Assembly (NCBI GenBank): GCA_016281915.1
Contig: JAEEJO010000050.1
Location: 1 to 64,000 of the forward strand
Length of the DNA stretch: 64,000 nt
Direction of reading: 5' to 3'
Source: Clostridiales bacterium
GTDB lineage: Bacteria; Bacillota; Clostridia; Oscillospirales; UBA644
Shown: positions 25,100 to 34,726 of the stretch, one piece after another
Position numbering within the stretch: the first letter of the stretch is position 1
Layout: each line of letters starts with the position of its first letter
Notes under the pieces: generated by a model
The model's input: the letters and a program-made list of their open reading frames with translations, nothing else
Told to the model about the DNA's origin: nothing
The model's database searches: none
Position numbers and translations under genes: made by a program

Positions 25100-26110
25100 T
25101 CAGATTGTTACAGACTCGACCTTTACCGGGACGTTGCCGCGTTTTATCGACTCGATCGCCGCATGGATAACACGGCTTGCTTCAAGGCCCGCTTCGCCCG
25201 AACCGTTGATCTCCTCGGGCTTGGCGCCGTCTCTGATCTGTTCGGCAAAGCATGTGACACGCGCTTTGAATGTGTCAAAAAAGCTTTCGTAACCGCCGAA
25301 AACGGGGTTTACGTATTCTTCTCTTACCATATTTCCTCTCGGGAAAAGGGTGGAGTGTAGCCACATATCCTCAACAACGAATCTGCCCTGTGTTCCTGCG
25401 ACCTCGCAGCGTTCCATAGGATGACCGCGTTCGATGTCGTAGGAGCTTGTGAGATGTCCCACAATACCGTTTTTGAAGCGCATATTGATGGACGATGACG
25501 AATATATCCATCTTCCGGGCGCCTTCATCGCATAGCACTGGACTTCGTCGATATCTCCGCAGAAATAGCGCATCATGTCAACGCTGTGGGGATTAAGCGC
25601 TTTAAGATGATAAAATTCGCTTTCAAGAGGCATAAATTTGCCTATCCAGAGCGCCATATTTACGAAAATAAGGTCTCCGAGCCGTCCGTCCTGCTGCCAC
25701 TTTTTTGCCTGCAGCGCTGCGGGAGTGAAACGGTGATTGAAATCTATGCCGAAGCACCGGTTATACTGTTTTGCTGTATCTACCATGATCTTTGCGCACT
25801 GGATATCGTTTGATATAGGTTTTTCGCAAAGAACGTGTGCGCCTGAGCGCAGAGCCTGCAATACAGGCTGGCAGTGATCGGATGAATATTCGTAACCGCC
25901 CGTTGCAACAGATACGATATCGGGCTTTATCTCGTCAAGCATAGTCTGAGCATTGAGATAATACGGAACGTCGTATGCTTTTGATGCGGCTTCCGCTCTG
26001 TCACGCCTTATGTCGCACACTGCGGCAAGTTCGACAAAATCGAGTGATTTATATATTCTGGCATGGTTGTTTCCGATAGGACCCATGCCTATAACACATA
26101 CACGAAGCAT
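25100..26110 (-). CDS. Gfo/Idh/MocA family oxidoreductase (copy 2)
   Basis: The protein is 336 aa. VCVIGMGPIGNNHARIY is the Rossmann motif, HVLCEKPISNDIQCAK the EKP motif, and FGIDFNHRFTPAA corresponds to NRF. FYHLKALNPHSVDMMRYFCGD aligns with the same catalytic region as copy 1. The two copies share architecture and the EKPISNDV/I segment but differ widely otherwise, so they are old paralogues rather than a fresh duplication. The adjacent sulfatase-like hydrolase and TIM-barrel isomerase suggest catabolism of a substituted sugar or cyclitol, in which two successive oxidoreductases could act as an oxidation/reduction pair. Substrate unknown. Confidence 0.88.
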   Translation of the reverse strand: MLRVCVIGMGPIGNNHARIYKSLDFVELAAVCDIRRDRAEAASKAYDVPYYLNAQTMLDEIKPDIVSVATGGYEYSSDHCQPVLQALRSGAHVLCEKPISNDIQCAKIMVDTAKQYNRCFGIDFNHRFTPAALQAKKWQQDGRLGDLIFVNMALWIGKFMPLESEFYHLKALNPHSVDMMRYFCGDIDEVQCYAMKAPGRWIYSSSSINMRFKNGIVGHLTSSYDIERGHPMERCEVAGTQGRFVVEDMWLHSTLFPRGNMVREEYVNPVFGGYESFFDTFKARVTCFAEQIRDGAKPEEINGSGEAGLEASRVIHAAIESIKRGNVPVKVESVTI

Positions 26111-26135
26111 CTGATTTGCGACCTCTGTTTATATA

Positions 26136-27527
26136 TTATTCGTCATCATCGAGGATCTGAAGTTTTCTTGCATCATCGGGGTTGCCGATATGCATCTTCG
26201 AGTATGCCTCCTCAGATGATTCGAAGGGTCTGCCGATACCGTTCCACGTGGTTGCGTTGGTATAGATCGGAGCGGTGCGTTTCGTTGCTTTTTCGCGTTT
26301 TTTCACATGCTTTTCAAGGCGTTTTGTAAGCGCTGCAACGATTTCGGGGTTTTCCTTGGCAACGTTGACGGTTTCGCCGGGATCTTTGATAAGATTGTAA
26401 AGCTCAACGTTTTCTCTGAAATGAAAGTCGGGTTCGAGAGCGCAGATAAGCTTCCATTCGGGAGTACGCCAACCGTGCTTTCTTTCCCATGTTGCCTCGG
26501 TGATATACATCTCCGGCTCTTCCTTGAATTTGTCGGTATTGTAAACAAGATTCATCATGCTCTGTCCGTCAAATTTAATACCGGATTTTATGCCGATAAT
26601 GTCAAGCAGTGTGGGCATGATATCTTTGAGCTGGCAGAATTCGGAGAAACGCTTGCCTTCGGGCAGATGTCCTTTATATCTGATCGCAAACGGAACTACG
26701 AGAGTGCAGTCGTAAAGACCGTGATGGTCATAATAGCACTCGTGTTCGTTAAGAGTTTCGCCGTGGTCGGAAGTAAGAATAACGATAGTTTCTTCTTCTA
26801 TTCCGAGATCTGCTATCTTTGTGAAGATCTGAGACAGGCAGGAGTCAAGATATGCAACCGCGCCATCATACTGAGCGTTTACGTATTCCGCGTCTGTGCA
26901 GTGAGGCGGGAACCAAGAGCAGAAATAATCGCGGAAGGGTTTGAATTTATAGCATCTTTCAAGCGACTTGTTGTTTTTATCGAACTCGTCGCCCTGATAG
27001 AACATCCTTGAGAACGGTTCCGGCGGGAGATACGGAGAGTGAGGATCCATATGGCGCATAAAGAGCATGAAGGGCTTGTCCTGCTTTGCAAGTCTTTCAA
27101 GTTCGGGAAGAGCTACCGAGTTCATGGATTCAGCCTTTGCGGAACGGCCGGAAGCCCAGGAACCCCATGAAACGGGATATTCAAGATAGTTGTCGCAGCC
27201 TACCGAAATAGGACAGTTATATCCGATCGCAGTGGTAGTATAGCCGTTTTCCTTGAGAACTGTGGGAAGATTCTTTACGCCTTCGGCAAGAGGACCCTGA
27301 TGACGGAGAGCAACAACGTTGGTTCCGAAGCAGTCCATACCGGTAAGCATGGAAGCATAACCGGGTGTGGTGGGGATAGACGGAGAGAAGCAGTTTTCAA
27401 ATACAATACCGTCTTTGAAGTAATCGGAAATGTGCGGAGTTGTGAGACGATGATAGCCGTAAAGGCTCATTCTGTTGCGCCTGAGGCTGTCTACGCCGAT
27501 AAAAACTATGTTAGGTTTCTTTTTCAT
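26136..27527 (-). CDS. Sulfatase-superfamily hydrolase with Thr in the nucleophile position
   Basis: This 463-aa protein has the alkaline-phosphatase fold of sulfatases: KPNIVFIGVDSLRRNRMS for the first metal ligands, and VILTSDHGETLNEH...YDHHGLYDC for the second set. At the active site it reads SIPTTPGYASMLTG where true S1 sulfatases have C/S-x-P-x-R. Aligning from the TG end, the nucleophile position is Thr and the Arg is Tyr. This resembles the T-x-P arrangement of nucleotide pyrophosphatase/phosphodiesterases. I therefore expect a phosphodiesterase or phosphomonoesterase, or a sulfatase independent of formylglycine. No signal peptide. It lies between the oxidoreductases and the isomerase in one operon. 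Confidence 0.85.
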   Translation of the reverse strand: MKKKPNIVFIGVDSLRRNRMSLYGYHRLTTPHISDYFKDGIVFENCFSPSIPTTPGYASMLTGMDCFGTNVVALRHQGPLAEGVKNLPTVLKENGYTTTAIGYNCPISVGCDNYLEYPVSWGSWASGRSAKAESMNSVALPELERLAKQDKPFMLFMRHMDPHSPYLPPEPFSRMFYQGDEFDKNNKSLERCYKFKPFRDYFCSWFPPHCTDAEYVNAQYDGAVAYLDSCLSQIFTKIADLGIEEETIVILTSDHGETLNEHECYYDHHGLYDCTLVVPFAIRYKGHLPEGKRFSEFCQLKDIMPTLLDIIGIKSGIKFDGQSMMNLVYNTDKFKEEPEMYITEATWERKHGWRTPEWKLICALEPDFHFRENVELYNLIKDPGETVNVAKENPEIVAALTKRLEKHVKKREKATKRTAPIYTNATTWNGIGRPFESSEEAYSKMHIGNPDDARKLQILDDDE

Positions 27528-27566
27528 GGCAAGCTCCTTGAAAAGTAAAATATTGATCAGATTCGT

Positions 27567-28367
27567 TTATTTTCTCGCGCCGAGAATTCTGAGGCATGCG
27601 TTCATATAGCCGTAGCTTTCAGCTGCGACAAGCGTGGATTCTTCGACACGGAGATTAGGACCGATAACCTCGAGGCATACCGGACCGTCGTAGTTAGCGT
27701 CAACAACTGCTTTGAAGTATCCGAAGAGGTCTATCTCGCCACTGCCGCACATCTGTTTGAAGGGATGACCGGGCGAGGACTGTCTGCCTGTGCAGTCGCG
27801 GATGTGAATATGTTTCATTGAGGAGATAACTTGTTTGATGGATTCTTCGGGCTGTTCGCCGCCGCGGTATATGTGAGAAGGATCCATGTCGATACCGAAT
27901 GCAGGAGCGGTTATCTCCCTGATTGCGCGCAGAGTTGTTGGGGTGTTGTAAATCGCTCCGCCTACGTGCGCCTTAGCGCAGAGCGTAACGCCGTAAGGTT
28001 CAGCCATTTCGGCAAGCTTCTGAAGCGTTTCAACGGTTTTCTTGAACGCCTCCTCGTCATCGGAAGGTCCGCCGGGACCGACATTGACAACGGGGATACC
28101 GAGGGTTGCCGCTGCTTCGAAAGCCTTCTGAAGTCTTGTAAAATCATGAGAAGCGACTTCGGTTGAAAGGAATTTAAGATCGTTTGCCTCCATTATCGCA
28201 CGGAGTTCGCCTGCCTGAGACTGCCAGTTATCGAGATTGAGGTGTTCGCACATACCCTGAATTGCTGAAATCTCAAGTCCGTCATAGCCGCATATCTTTA
28301 TCAGACGCGCCGCCTCTGCAAAGGAGACCGTTTTGAAGAGGACTGTGTTTACGCCGAGTTTAATCAT
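27567..28367 (-). CDS. Sugar phosphate isomerase/epimerase (xylose isomerase-like TIM barrel)
   Basis: The protein is 266 aa with AP endonuclease 2 / xylose-isomerase-like fold: KICGYDGLEISAIQG near the start, VVNVGPGGPSDDEEAF, and CAKAHVGGAIYNT. AFGIDMDPSHIYRGGEQ supplies metal ligands D and H, HIHIRDCTGR and DGPVCLEVIGP the C-terminal ones. The arrangement fits IolE/IolH-like or hydroxypyruvate-isomerase-like enzymes. It is the first gene after the promoter at 28443-28471 and is followed by the Thr-type hydrolase (39 nt) and two Gfo/Idh/MocA oxidoreductases. An inositol- or sugar-acid-type catabolic route is inferred. Confidence 0.86.
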   Translation of the reverse strand: MIKLGVNTVLFKTVSFAEAARLIKICGYDGLEISAIQGMCEHLNLDNWQSQAGELRAIMEANDLKFLSTEVASHDFTRLQKAFEAAATLGIPVVNVGPGGPSDDEEAFKKTVETLQKLAEMAEPYGVTLCAKAHVGGAIYNTPTTLRAIREITAPAFGIDMDPSHIYRGGEQPEESIKQVISSMKHIHIRDCTGRQSSPGHPFKQMCGSGEIDLFGYFKAVVDANYDGPVCLEVIGPNLRVEESTLVAAESYGYMNACLRILGARK

Positions 28368-28442
28368 ACAGTAATCAGCTCCTGTTTAATAATTTGTCTT
28401 TTACGTTTTTGCCGGCATTGAAGCCGACGAATGCTTTAGAGT

Positions 28443-28471
28443 ATTATATAATATAAATAAAAATATGTCAA
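28443..28471 (-). promoter_or_regulatory. Consensus sigma-A promoter of the isomerase operon
   Basis: On the minus strand TTGACA (28466-28471), 17 bp, TATAAT (28443-28448). Confidence 0.85.
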
Positions 28472-28491
28472 GAATAAAAATGAAAATCCGT

Positions 28492-28522
28492 CATGTTTTT
28501 TTGCGAAAACGCAAAAAAAACA
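28492..28522 (-). terminator. Possible terminator of the cdaA operon
   Basis: TTTTTTTGCG-AAAA-CGCAAAAAAA forms a 10-bp but AT-rich stem ending in T/A runs. It lies 24 nt after the activase stop. It is weak because only three G-C pairs close it. Confidence 0.5.
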
Positions 28523-28545
28523 CAGCGGACCCATCATATTTTTCT

Positions 28546-31500
28546 TCAGACAGTCTTTTTATTGCCGTCTGTTTCTTTCGCAAGGTTTTCTTTTGCCGCG
28601 GACATCATCAGTTTCAGTCTGTTTATCTGGTTGACCTCTGATGCGCCGGGGTCGTAATCTATGGGCACGATATTCGCCTGAGGATAGCGGCGGCGGATCT
28701 CTTTTATCATGCCCTTGCCGGTTACGTGGTTAGGCAGACACGCAAAAGGCTGAACGCAGACGATGTTCGGGATGTTGTGATCAATCATTTCAAGCATTTC
28801 CGCGGTAAGAAGCCAGCCTTCGCCCGTGATATTGCAGGTTGAAAGGATAGTTTCGGCTTTTGCGGCAAGCTCGTCTATTTCTGAGATTTTGCCGAACCGC
28901 GGGAATTGATCAAGTGCTCTTTCGGAGTGAACGCGATAAAGCTTTGTCAGCACCTTGTTGAACTCGGTGAAGACAACGGCGTTTATTTTGTTGCCCGAAA
29001 GCTTTTCGTATTTTGTCTGAGACTGATAGCAGATATAGGAAAAGAAGTTTACAAGGTCTGGCAGATATGCTTCGCCGCCTTCTCTTTCTATATTGCCTAT
29101 AAGGTCATTGTTGCCGAGAGGATGATACTGAACGAGTATCTCCCCTACTATTCCTACTCTCGGTTTTGGTGTGTCGTCTATTTCAACTTCCGAAAAATCC
29201 TTCAGGATACCCATTGACGTTTTGTATATTTCCGAACGTTTTCCGCGGACCGCCTTCTGTTTGATGATATCGAGCCATTTGCGGTAGAGTTTTTCGGACG
29301 TGCCCTTTACCTTTTCATAAGGACGGGTGCGGAGAAACGCCCGTGAGAGAAGATCGGCATAAACGATACCGATAATAGTCTGATGAAGCATTGACGCCGT
29401 GAATTTGAAACCGGGATTTTTCTCCATTCCGACAAAGTTGAGGGAAAGGACTGGAACAGAGCCGAAGCCGGCGTCCTTCATAGCTTTTCTGAGGAAGGCT
29501 ATATAGTTTGTGGCACGGCATCCGCCGCCGGTCTGCGTAATGATAACAGACGTGTTGTTAAGATCATACTCTCCCGATTTAAGTGCGCTTATAAGCTGAC
29601 CGACGACTATAACCGAGGGATAGCATGCGTCGTTGTTTACGTATTTCAGCCCTTCGTCAACGGTGCTGCGATCGGGTTTTGCAAGTATCACCATATTGTA
29701 GCCTGCATGTCTGAAGACAGCTTCGAGAACTTCGAAATGGACCGGCGACATCTGAGGCGCGATAATTGTGTGGCGTTTTTTCATTTCGCCGGTAAAGATT
29801 ACCCTGTTGAGGCCGTAATCGGCAACGTGAGGCGTAAAGCCCGATTCCTTGCGATCGTAAATAGCCGAAATGAGAGATCTTATTCTGACTTTCGCCGCAC
29901 CAAGATTATTTACCTCGTCTATTTTAAGGACTGTATATATTTTTTCCGCAGATTCAAGTATTTCTGCGACCTGATCGGTGGTAACGGCATCAACGCCGCA
30001 TCCGAACGAGTTGAGCTGAATAAGCTCAAGATTTTTTGTTTCACGAACGACGTGCGCGGCGGCATAAAGTCTTGAATGATATGCCCACTGGTCAACGACG
30101 CGCAGAGTCTGTCTGTTTTCGGCAAGATGGCAGATACTGTCTTCGGTAAGCACCGCCATACCGCAGGACGTGATAATATTGTGAAGACCGTGGTTTATCT
30201 CAGGGTCAACATGATACGGTCTGCCCGCGAGAACTATGCCCGTGATACCGTTTTTGTTTATATATTCGAGCGTTTCCTCGCCCTTTCTTCGCATATCGTC
30301 TCTGAATCTGTCGTGTTCTTCAAAAGCAGCTTTCGCAGATGAAGCGATTTCATCCGGTCTGAATCCTCTTTTTCCAAACTCTTCGGTCAGATGTTTAACG
30401 AGTTTTTTCCTGTCAAGAAGTGAGAAGAACGGATTTATAAACTCTATATGTTTTTCCGAAAGCTGCTCAACGTTGTTTTTTATTACTTCCGGATATGAGC
30501 ATACAATCGGGCAGTTATAGGCGTTATTTGAGAAGTCTATCTCCTTGGCCTCATAAACGATTCCCGGGTAGAATATACGGGTCACGCCCTTGTTGATGAG
30601 ATTCACGATATGTCCGTGAACTATCTTTGCGGGGTAGCAGGCGGATTCAGATGGAATGGATTCGATTCCGCTTTCATAAAGCTTTTTGGAGCTGTTGTCG
30701 GAAAGGACGACTTCATAACCGAGGTTTGTGAGGAAAGTGAACCAGAACGGGTAGTTTTCATACATATTAAGAACGCGCGGTATACCTATCTTACCGTGAG
30801 GAGCGTCCTTTCGCGGTTCGTATGAAAAAAGTCGTTTGTATTTGTATTCATAAAGATCGGGGATATCCTTTGAGCTTTTCTCTATACCTGCGCCCTTATC
30901 GCAGCGGTTGCCGGAGATGAAGCGTTTGCCGTTATCGAATTTTAGGATTGTGAGCAGACAGTTGTTCGTGCATCCTCCGCAGCGCCGCATAGTGCTCTGA
31001 TACGAGAATTTTTCAAGGTTTTCCCTGCTGATGAGCGCACTTGTTTTTCCTGCTTTGTTTCTGGCTATAAGAGCCATGCCGAACGCGCCCATAAGACCTG
31101 CAATGTCGGGTCTGACAACGTCTCTTCCCGATATTATCTCAAAACTTCTGAGTATGGCATCATTGAAAAACGTTCCGCCCTGAACTATTATTTTTTCGCC
31201 GAGGTCTTTCGGGTCTTTTATTTTTATAACCTTCTGAAGAACGTTCTTTACAACGGAATATGACAGACCGGCGGAAATATCGGCAACGGATGCTCCGTCC
31301 TTCTGAGCCTGCTTTACTTTTGAATTCATAAAGACCGTGCAGCGCGAACCGAGATCTGCCGGTTCTTTCGCTTTGAGCGCCTCGTTGGCAAACTCGGCAA
31401 CGGACATTCCTATGGATTTTGCGAATACTTCTATAAAGGAGCCGCATCCCGAAGAGCAGGCTTCATTGAGCATGATATTTTCTATTGCGCCGTTTTTCAG

Positions 31501-32781
31501 ACGCGTGCACTTCATGTCCTGACCGCCGATGTCGAGAATGAAATCAACGCCAGGGAGGAAAAACTCAGCAGCCTTGTAATGCGCGATGGTTTCCACTTCG
31601 CCGATATCGAAGCTGTACGCCGTCATGAGCATTTTTTCTCCGTAGCCGGTCACGCCTGCGCAGCGAATGTGAGCCTCTTCGGGCAGAACAGAGTAAAGTT
31701 CGGTAAGTATCTCGCCTATTTTTTTCAGCGGATTTCCGCTGTTTGATCCATAATGCGAATAAAGGATCGCCCCGTCAGAGTCTATAAGCACCGCTTTCGT
31801 GGTAGTGGAGCCTGCGTCGACGCCAAGGAAGCAGTCACCGTGAAAATCTTTGAGAGGACGCGTTTTTGCGGTGTCCTTTGCATGACGCGCGCGAAAAGCT
31901 TCAAGCTCTGCGCCGTCCCTGAAGAGCGGAGGAAGAACGTTGAGCTTTTCAAACGATGAATTGCCGAGTTTTTTTATTCTTTCGGCAACTTCCGTCAGAT
32001 CGTATTCATTTCCTTCCGCAGAAAGAACGGCTGCACCGAACGAAACAAAAAGGTGCGCGTTTTCAGGGAAAACAACGTTTTCGGGAGAAAGGTGAAGCGT
32101 TTCGATAAAACGTTTTCTCAGTTCGGAATTGTAGTAAAGCGGGCCTCCGAGGAATGCGATGTTGCCTCTGATCGGTTTGCCGCAGGCAAGGGTCGAAATA
32201 GTCTGGGTAACAACCGCCTGAAAGACCGATACGGCTATGTTTTCTTTCGACGCGCCTTCGTTAAGAAGAGACTGAACGTCGGTTTTGGCAAAAACGCCGC
32301 ATCTGGCGGCTATGGGGTATATCTCAGTATAGTTTTTTGCAAGTTCGTTAAGTCCGTCGGCATCGGTCTGAAGAAGCGACGCCATCTGATCGATAAAAGC
32401 ACCCGTTCCGCCTGCGCATGTGCCGTTCATGCGCTGTTCGGGAGATACTTCAAAATATGTTATCTTCGCATCCTCGCCACCGAGCTCGATCGCAACGTTC
32501 GTCTGCGGAGCAACGCGTTTTACGGCAGCCGTTCCCGCGATTACCTCCTGAACGAAAGGAACGCCAATATGCTGAGAAAGACCGACGCCGCCTGATCCCG
32601 TTACAGCGAGTGTGGAGCGGATGGGACCGAGCTCGTCGCACGCCTCGAGAAGAAGCGACAAAACGGCATTGCGGACGTCGGAAAGATGACGTTTATATCT
32701 GGTGTATACGGTAGACATATTCTCGTCTACCACAAATATTTTAACTGTTGTTGACCCTACGTCAAGACCTGTATGATACAT
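28546..32781 (-). CDS. Large 2-hydroxyacyl-CoA dehydratase activase-like ATPase (double BadF/BcrA domain + DUF2229)
   Basis: This 1411-aa protein has two ASKHA ATPase domains: residues 1-270 ([31 protein letters not shown]) and about 315-580 ([33 protein letters not shown]). The second domain holds the Cys-Gly-Cys type [4Fe-4S] ligands of HgdC-like activators. [12 protein letters not shown] near 600 is a further cysteine motif. A DUF2229 domain ([20 protein letters not shown]) and an HgdB-like region with more cysteines complete it. HgdC activators use ATP to push a low-potential electron into 2-hydroxyacyl-CoA dehydratases; the substrate protein of this giant version is unknown. It is the last gene of a five-gene operon. 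Confidence 0.9.
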   Translation of the reverse strand: MYHTGLDVGSTTVKIFVVDENMSTVYTRYKRHLSDVRNAVLSLLLEACDELGPIRSTLAVTGSGGVGLSQHIGVPFVQEVIAGTAAVKRVAPQTNVAIELGGEDAKITYFEVSPEQRMNGTCAGGTGAFIDQMASLLQTDADGLNELAKNYTEIYPIAARCGVFAKTDVQSLLNEGASKENIAVSVFQAVVTQTISTLACGKPIRGNIAFLGGPLYYNSELRKRFIETLHLSPENVVFPENAHLFVSFGAAVLSAEGNEYDLTEVAERIKKLGNSSFEKLNVLPPLFRDGAELEAFRARHAKDTAKTRPLKDFHGDCFLGVDAGSTTTKAVLIDSDGAILYSHYGSNSGNPLKKIGEILTELYSVLPEEAHIRCAGVTGYGEKMLMTAYSFDIGEVETIAHYKAAEFFLPGVDFILDIGGQDMKCTRLKNGAIENIMLNEACSSGCGSFIEVFAKSIGMSVAEFANEALKAKEPADLGSRCTVFMNSKVKQAQKDGASVADISAGLSYSVVKNVLQKVIKIKDPKDLGEKIIVQGGTFFNDAILRSFEIISGRDVVRPDIAGLMGAFGMALIARNKAGKTSALISRENLEKFSYQSTMRRCGGCTNNCLLTILKFDNGKRFISGNRCDKGAGIEKSSKDIPDLYEYKYKRLFSYEPRKDAPHGKIGIPRVLNMYENYPFWFTFLTNLGYEVVLSDNSSKKLYESGIESIPSESACYPAKIVHGHIVNLINKGVTRIFYPGIVYEAKEIDFSNNAYNCPIVCSYPEVIKNNVEQLSEKHIEFINPFFSLLDRKKLVKHLTEEFGKRGFRPDEIASSAKAAFEEHDRFRDDMRRKGEETLEYINKNGITGIVLAGRPYHVDPEINHGLHNIITSCGMAVLTEDSICHLAENRQTLRVVDQWAYHSRLYAAAHVVRETKNLELIQLNSFGCGVDAVTTDQVAEILESAEKIYTVLKIDEVNNLGAAKVRIRSLISAIYDRKESGFTPHVADYGLNRVIFTGEMKKRHTIIAPQMSPVHFEVLEAVFRHAGYNMVILAKPDRSTVDEGLKYVNNDACYPSVIVVGQLISALKSGEYDLNNTSVIITQTGGGCRATNYIAFLRKAMKDAGFGSVPVLSLNFVGMEKNPGFKFTASMLHQTIIGIVYADLLSRAFLRTRPYEKVKGTSEKLYRKWLDIIKQKAVRGKRSEIYKTSMGILKDFSEVEIDDTPKPRVGIVGEILVQYHPLGNNDLIGNIEREGGEAYLPDLVNFFSYICYQSQTKYEKLSGNKINAVVFTEFNKVLTKLYRVHSERALDQFPRFGKISEIDELAAKAETILSTCNITGEGWLLTAEMLEMIDHNIPNIVCVQPFACLPNHVTGKGMIKEIRRRYPQANIVPIDYDPGASEVNQINRLKLMMSAAKENLAKETDGNKKTV

Positions 32782-32792
32782 TTTTTTATCCT

Positions 32793-33197
32793 TTACTTCT
32801 GATTTTCATCCTTAGCTTTTTCGATAATGCGAACGATCTTCACCTTCGGATCGAAATTTTTGTCAAGCACCTTCAGCCCGATAAAATACGCCGCAAACAT
32901 CGCTATACCCGCCAGCGCAAGGTAAGGATTTATAACGAAAAGACCGTATGCGGCAAATAAGATCGCCACTGGAACAAGGAATATATATAATATCACGAGA
33001 ACCGATTTTGCGTCCTCGCGCGTTTCAACCTCAACAAGATCGCCCACGGAAACCCCCAAAGGGTCGTAAGCGCGTAATTCAGATTCGTTCTTTGTGCAGA
33101 TCGCACTGTTTTCGCAATGCTCACAGCTTTTCGGGCGCGCGCATTTTACCTGCGCCATACCGCCTTTTTTATTGTAAACAATACCTTCGGTAATCAT
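32793..33197 (-). CDS. RseC/SoxR-reducing system family protein
   Basis: The protein is 134 aa. The N-terminal cysteine cluster [16 protein letters not shown] is the RseC pattern, followed by [19 protein letters not shown]. Two transmembrane helices follow (about 70-90 and 95-115) and a basic tail. In Gammaproteobacteria RseC accompanies Rnf-like electron transport, either reducing SoxR or acting on RseB; in Clostridia it often sits near Rnf or cell-envelope genes. Here it lies between a flavin dehydrogenase (4-nt overlap) and an iron-sulfur activase (11 nt), which points to an electron-transfer role at the membrane. Confidence 0.88.
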   Translation of the reverse strand: MITEGIVYNKKGGMAQVKCARPKSCEHCENSAICTKNESELRAYDPLGVSVGDLVEVETREDAKSVLVILYIFLVPVAILFAAYGLFVINPYLALAGIAMFAAYFIGLKVLDKNFDPKVKIVRIIEKAKDENQK

Positions 33198-34711
33198 TTT
33201 TCCTCACTATCTGCGCCGATAATCTTTTCGGCAACTCTCAGTCCGTCAACTGCGGAAGACATTATACCGCCTGCGTATCCCGCGCCTTCGCCGCACGGAT
33301 ATAACCCGCTTGCGCCGACTGCCTGAAGATTTTCATCCCGGACGATACGCATAGGCGCGGAAGTGCGTGTTTCGGGAGCGGTCAGAACACCGTAAGGGTC
33401 GTAAAAAAACCGTTTTGAAAACTCCCCCATTCCCTCTCTCAGCATCGAAAGCGTTTTTTCGGGAAAAAGCGTATCGAAGCTTCCGAGCTTTACGCCCGGC
33501 AAAAACGTCGGGGCAACGCGACCGAATCTATCCGGGGATGTGCCGTCTATAAAATTCTTTACGAGCGTTGCGGGGGCATAGCCTCCGTGAAGCGAATATG
33601 CCGCCTGCTCAATCTTTTTTCTCAGTTCAAGCGCCTCTCGCGGCGATGCGGAAGAAACCGTTGCAAGAAATGCGGCATTTGCGTTTTTTCCGTTTCTGCC
33701 GCTGTAGCTCATCCCGTTTGTAACGAGTCTTTTTTCGTCGGAAGACGAATTGACGACGTATCCGCCAGGACACATGCAGAACGTATAGAACGTTCCGTCT
33801 TTAAGATGTCTGAAAAAACTGAAGTCAGCCGGAGGAAGACGGCTGTCGTCCGCATTTTTGCCGTAAGACGCGGCATTGATGTCCGACTGCAGAAATTCCG
33901 CCCTGAAGCCTACGGAAAAAGGCTTGTTTTCGATAAGCAGCGGTTTTTTCATCATCAGCTCGTAAGTATCGCCCGCTCCGTTTCCGGTAGCGAGGATCAC
34001 TGCATCAAAATATCTCTTTTCGCCGTTAAGACAGACGTTTTTAAGACGTCCGTTTTCTACGGAGATATCGGTAAGCTTTGTATTATAAAGTATTTCGCCG
34101 CCAAGTGAGATTATTTCTTTTCTCATTGCTTTTACGACCGAGCGAAGAACGTCTGTGCCTATATGCGGTTTTGCTGCGGATAAAACCGATCTGTCCGCTC
34201 CGAAACGGCAGAACGTATTAAGAACGAATCTGCATCTTTCGTCATTTATTCTTGTTGTGAGTTTCCCATCCGAAAACGTTCCCGCGCCTCCTTCACCGAA
34301 CTGAACGTTCGACTCGGGGTCAAGCACGCCCGTTTTCCAGAACGTTTCAACGTCTTTTATCCTGTCATCCACAGGCTTTCCGCGCTCTGCGACGGTAGGA
34401 CGAAAACCATATGCGGCAAGAAGGTATGCGGCAAACAGACCTGCGGGTCCGAAACCTGCGACCAGGATTTTTTTTTCGCTGCGATACTGTTTTGAAAAAT
34501 CGTAGGAAAACTCGGAGTAAACATCGGACAGCGCGACGGTAAAAACCTCGGTTATCTCTTTTCTTCTGGCGTCAAGAGACCGCCTGAGCACAAATGCGCT
34601 CAGTGTTCCGGGCAGTCCTTCTCTGCGAAGAGCTTCTCTGACCGCTTCTTCATCGGAAAGTCCGAACGGGAGACGGACGTCGCGAATAAGTCCGTTTTTA
34701 TCAACACTCAT
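33194..34711 (-). CDS. FAD-dependent dehydrogenase (COG2509-type)
   Basis: This 505-aa protein has an N-terminal domain of about 75 residues (RDVRLPFGLSDEEAVREALR) that is typical of this uncharacterised group. It has the FAD-binding motif ILVAGFGPAGLFAAYLLAAYG near residue 82, FGEGGAGTFSDGKLTTR, the NAD-like segment VILATGNGAGD, and a C-terminal GLYPCGEGAGYAGGIMSSAVDG. The C-terminal motif is the FAD ribityl-binding signature of these proteins. Substrate unknown. It overlaps rseC by 4 nt and follows cdaR by 15 nt. A cytoplasmic electron-input role for the downstream activase is possible but only inferred. Confidence 0.87.
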   Translation of the reverse strand: MSVDKNGLIRDVRLPFGLSDEEAVREALRREGLPGTLSAFVLRRSLDARRKEITEVFTVALSDVYSEFSYDFSKQYRSEKKILVAGFGPAGLFAAYLLAAYGFRPTVAERGKPVDDRIKDVETFWKTGVLDPESNVQFGEGGAGTFSDGKLTTRINDERCRFVLNTFCRFGADRSVLSAAKPHIGTDVLRSVVKAMRKEIISLGGEILYNTKLTDISVENGRLKNVCLNGEKRYFDAVILATGNGAGDTYELMMKKPLLIENKPFSVGFRAEFLQSDINAASYGKNADDSRLPPADFSFFRHLKDGTFYTFCMCPGGYVVNSSSDEKRLVTNGMSYSGRNGKNANAAFLATVSSASPREALELRKKIEQAAYSLHGGYAPATLVKNFIDGTSPDRFGRVAPTFLPGVKLGSFDTLFPEKTLSMLREGMGEFSKRFFYDPYGVLTAPETRTSAPMRIVRDENLQAVGASGLYPCGEGAGYAGGIMSSAVDGLRVAEKIIGADSEEK

Positions 34712-34726
34712 ATCCGCACCCGGCCG

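Noticed and set aside
26307-27011. 234-aa plus-strand ORF over the Thr-type hydrolase
   Set aside because: Antisense shadow frame of a well-supported gene with no start signals.
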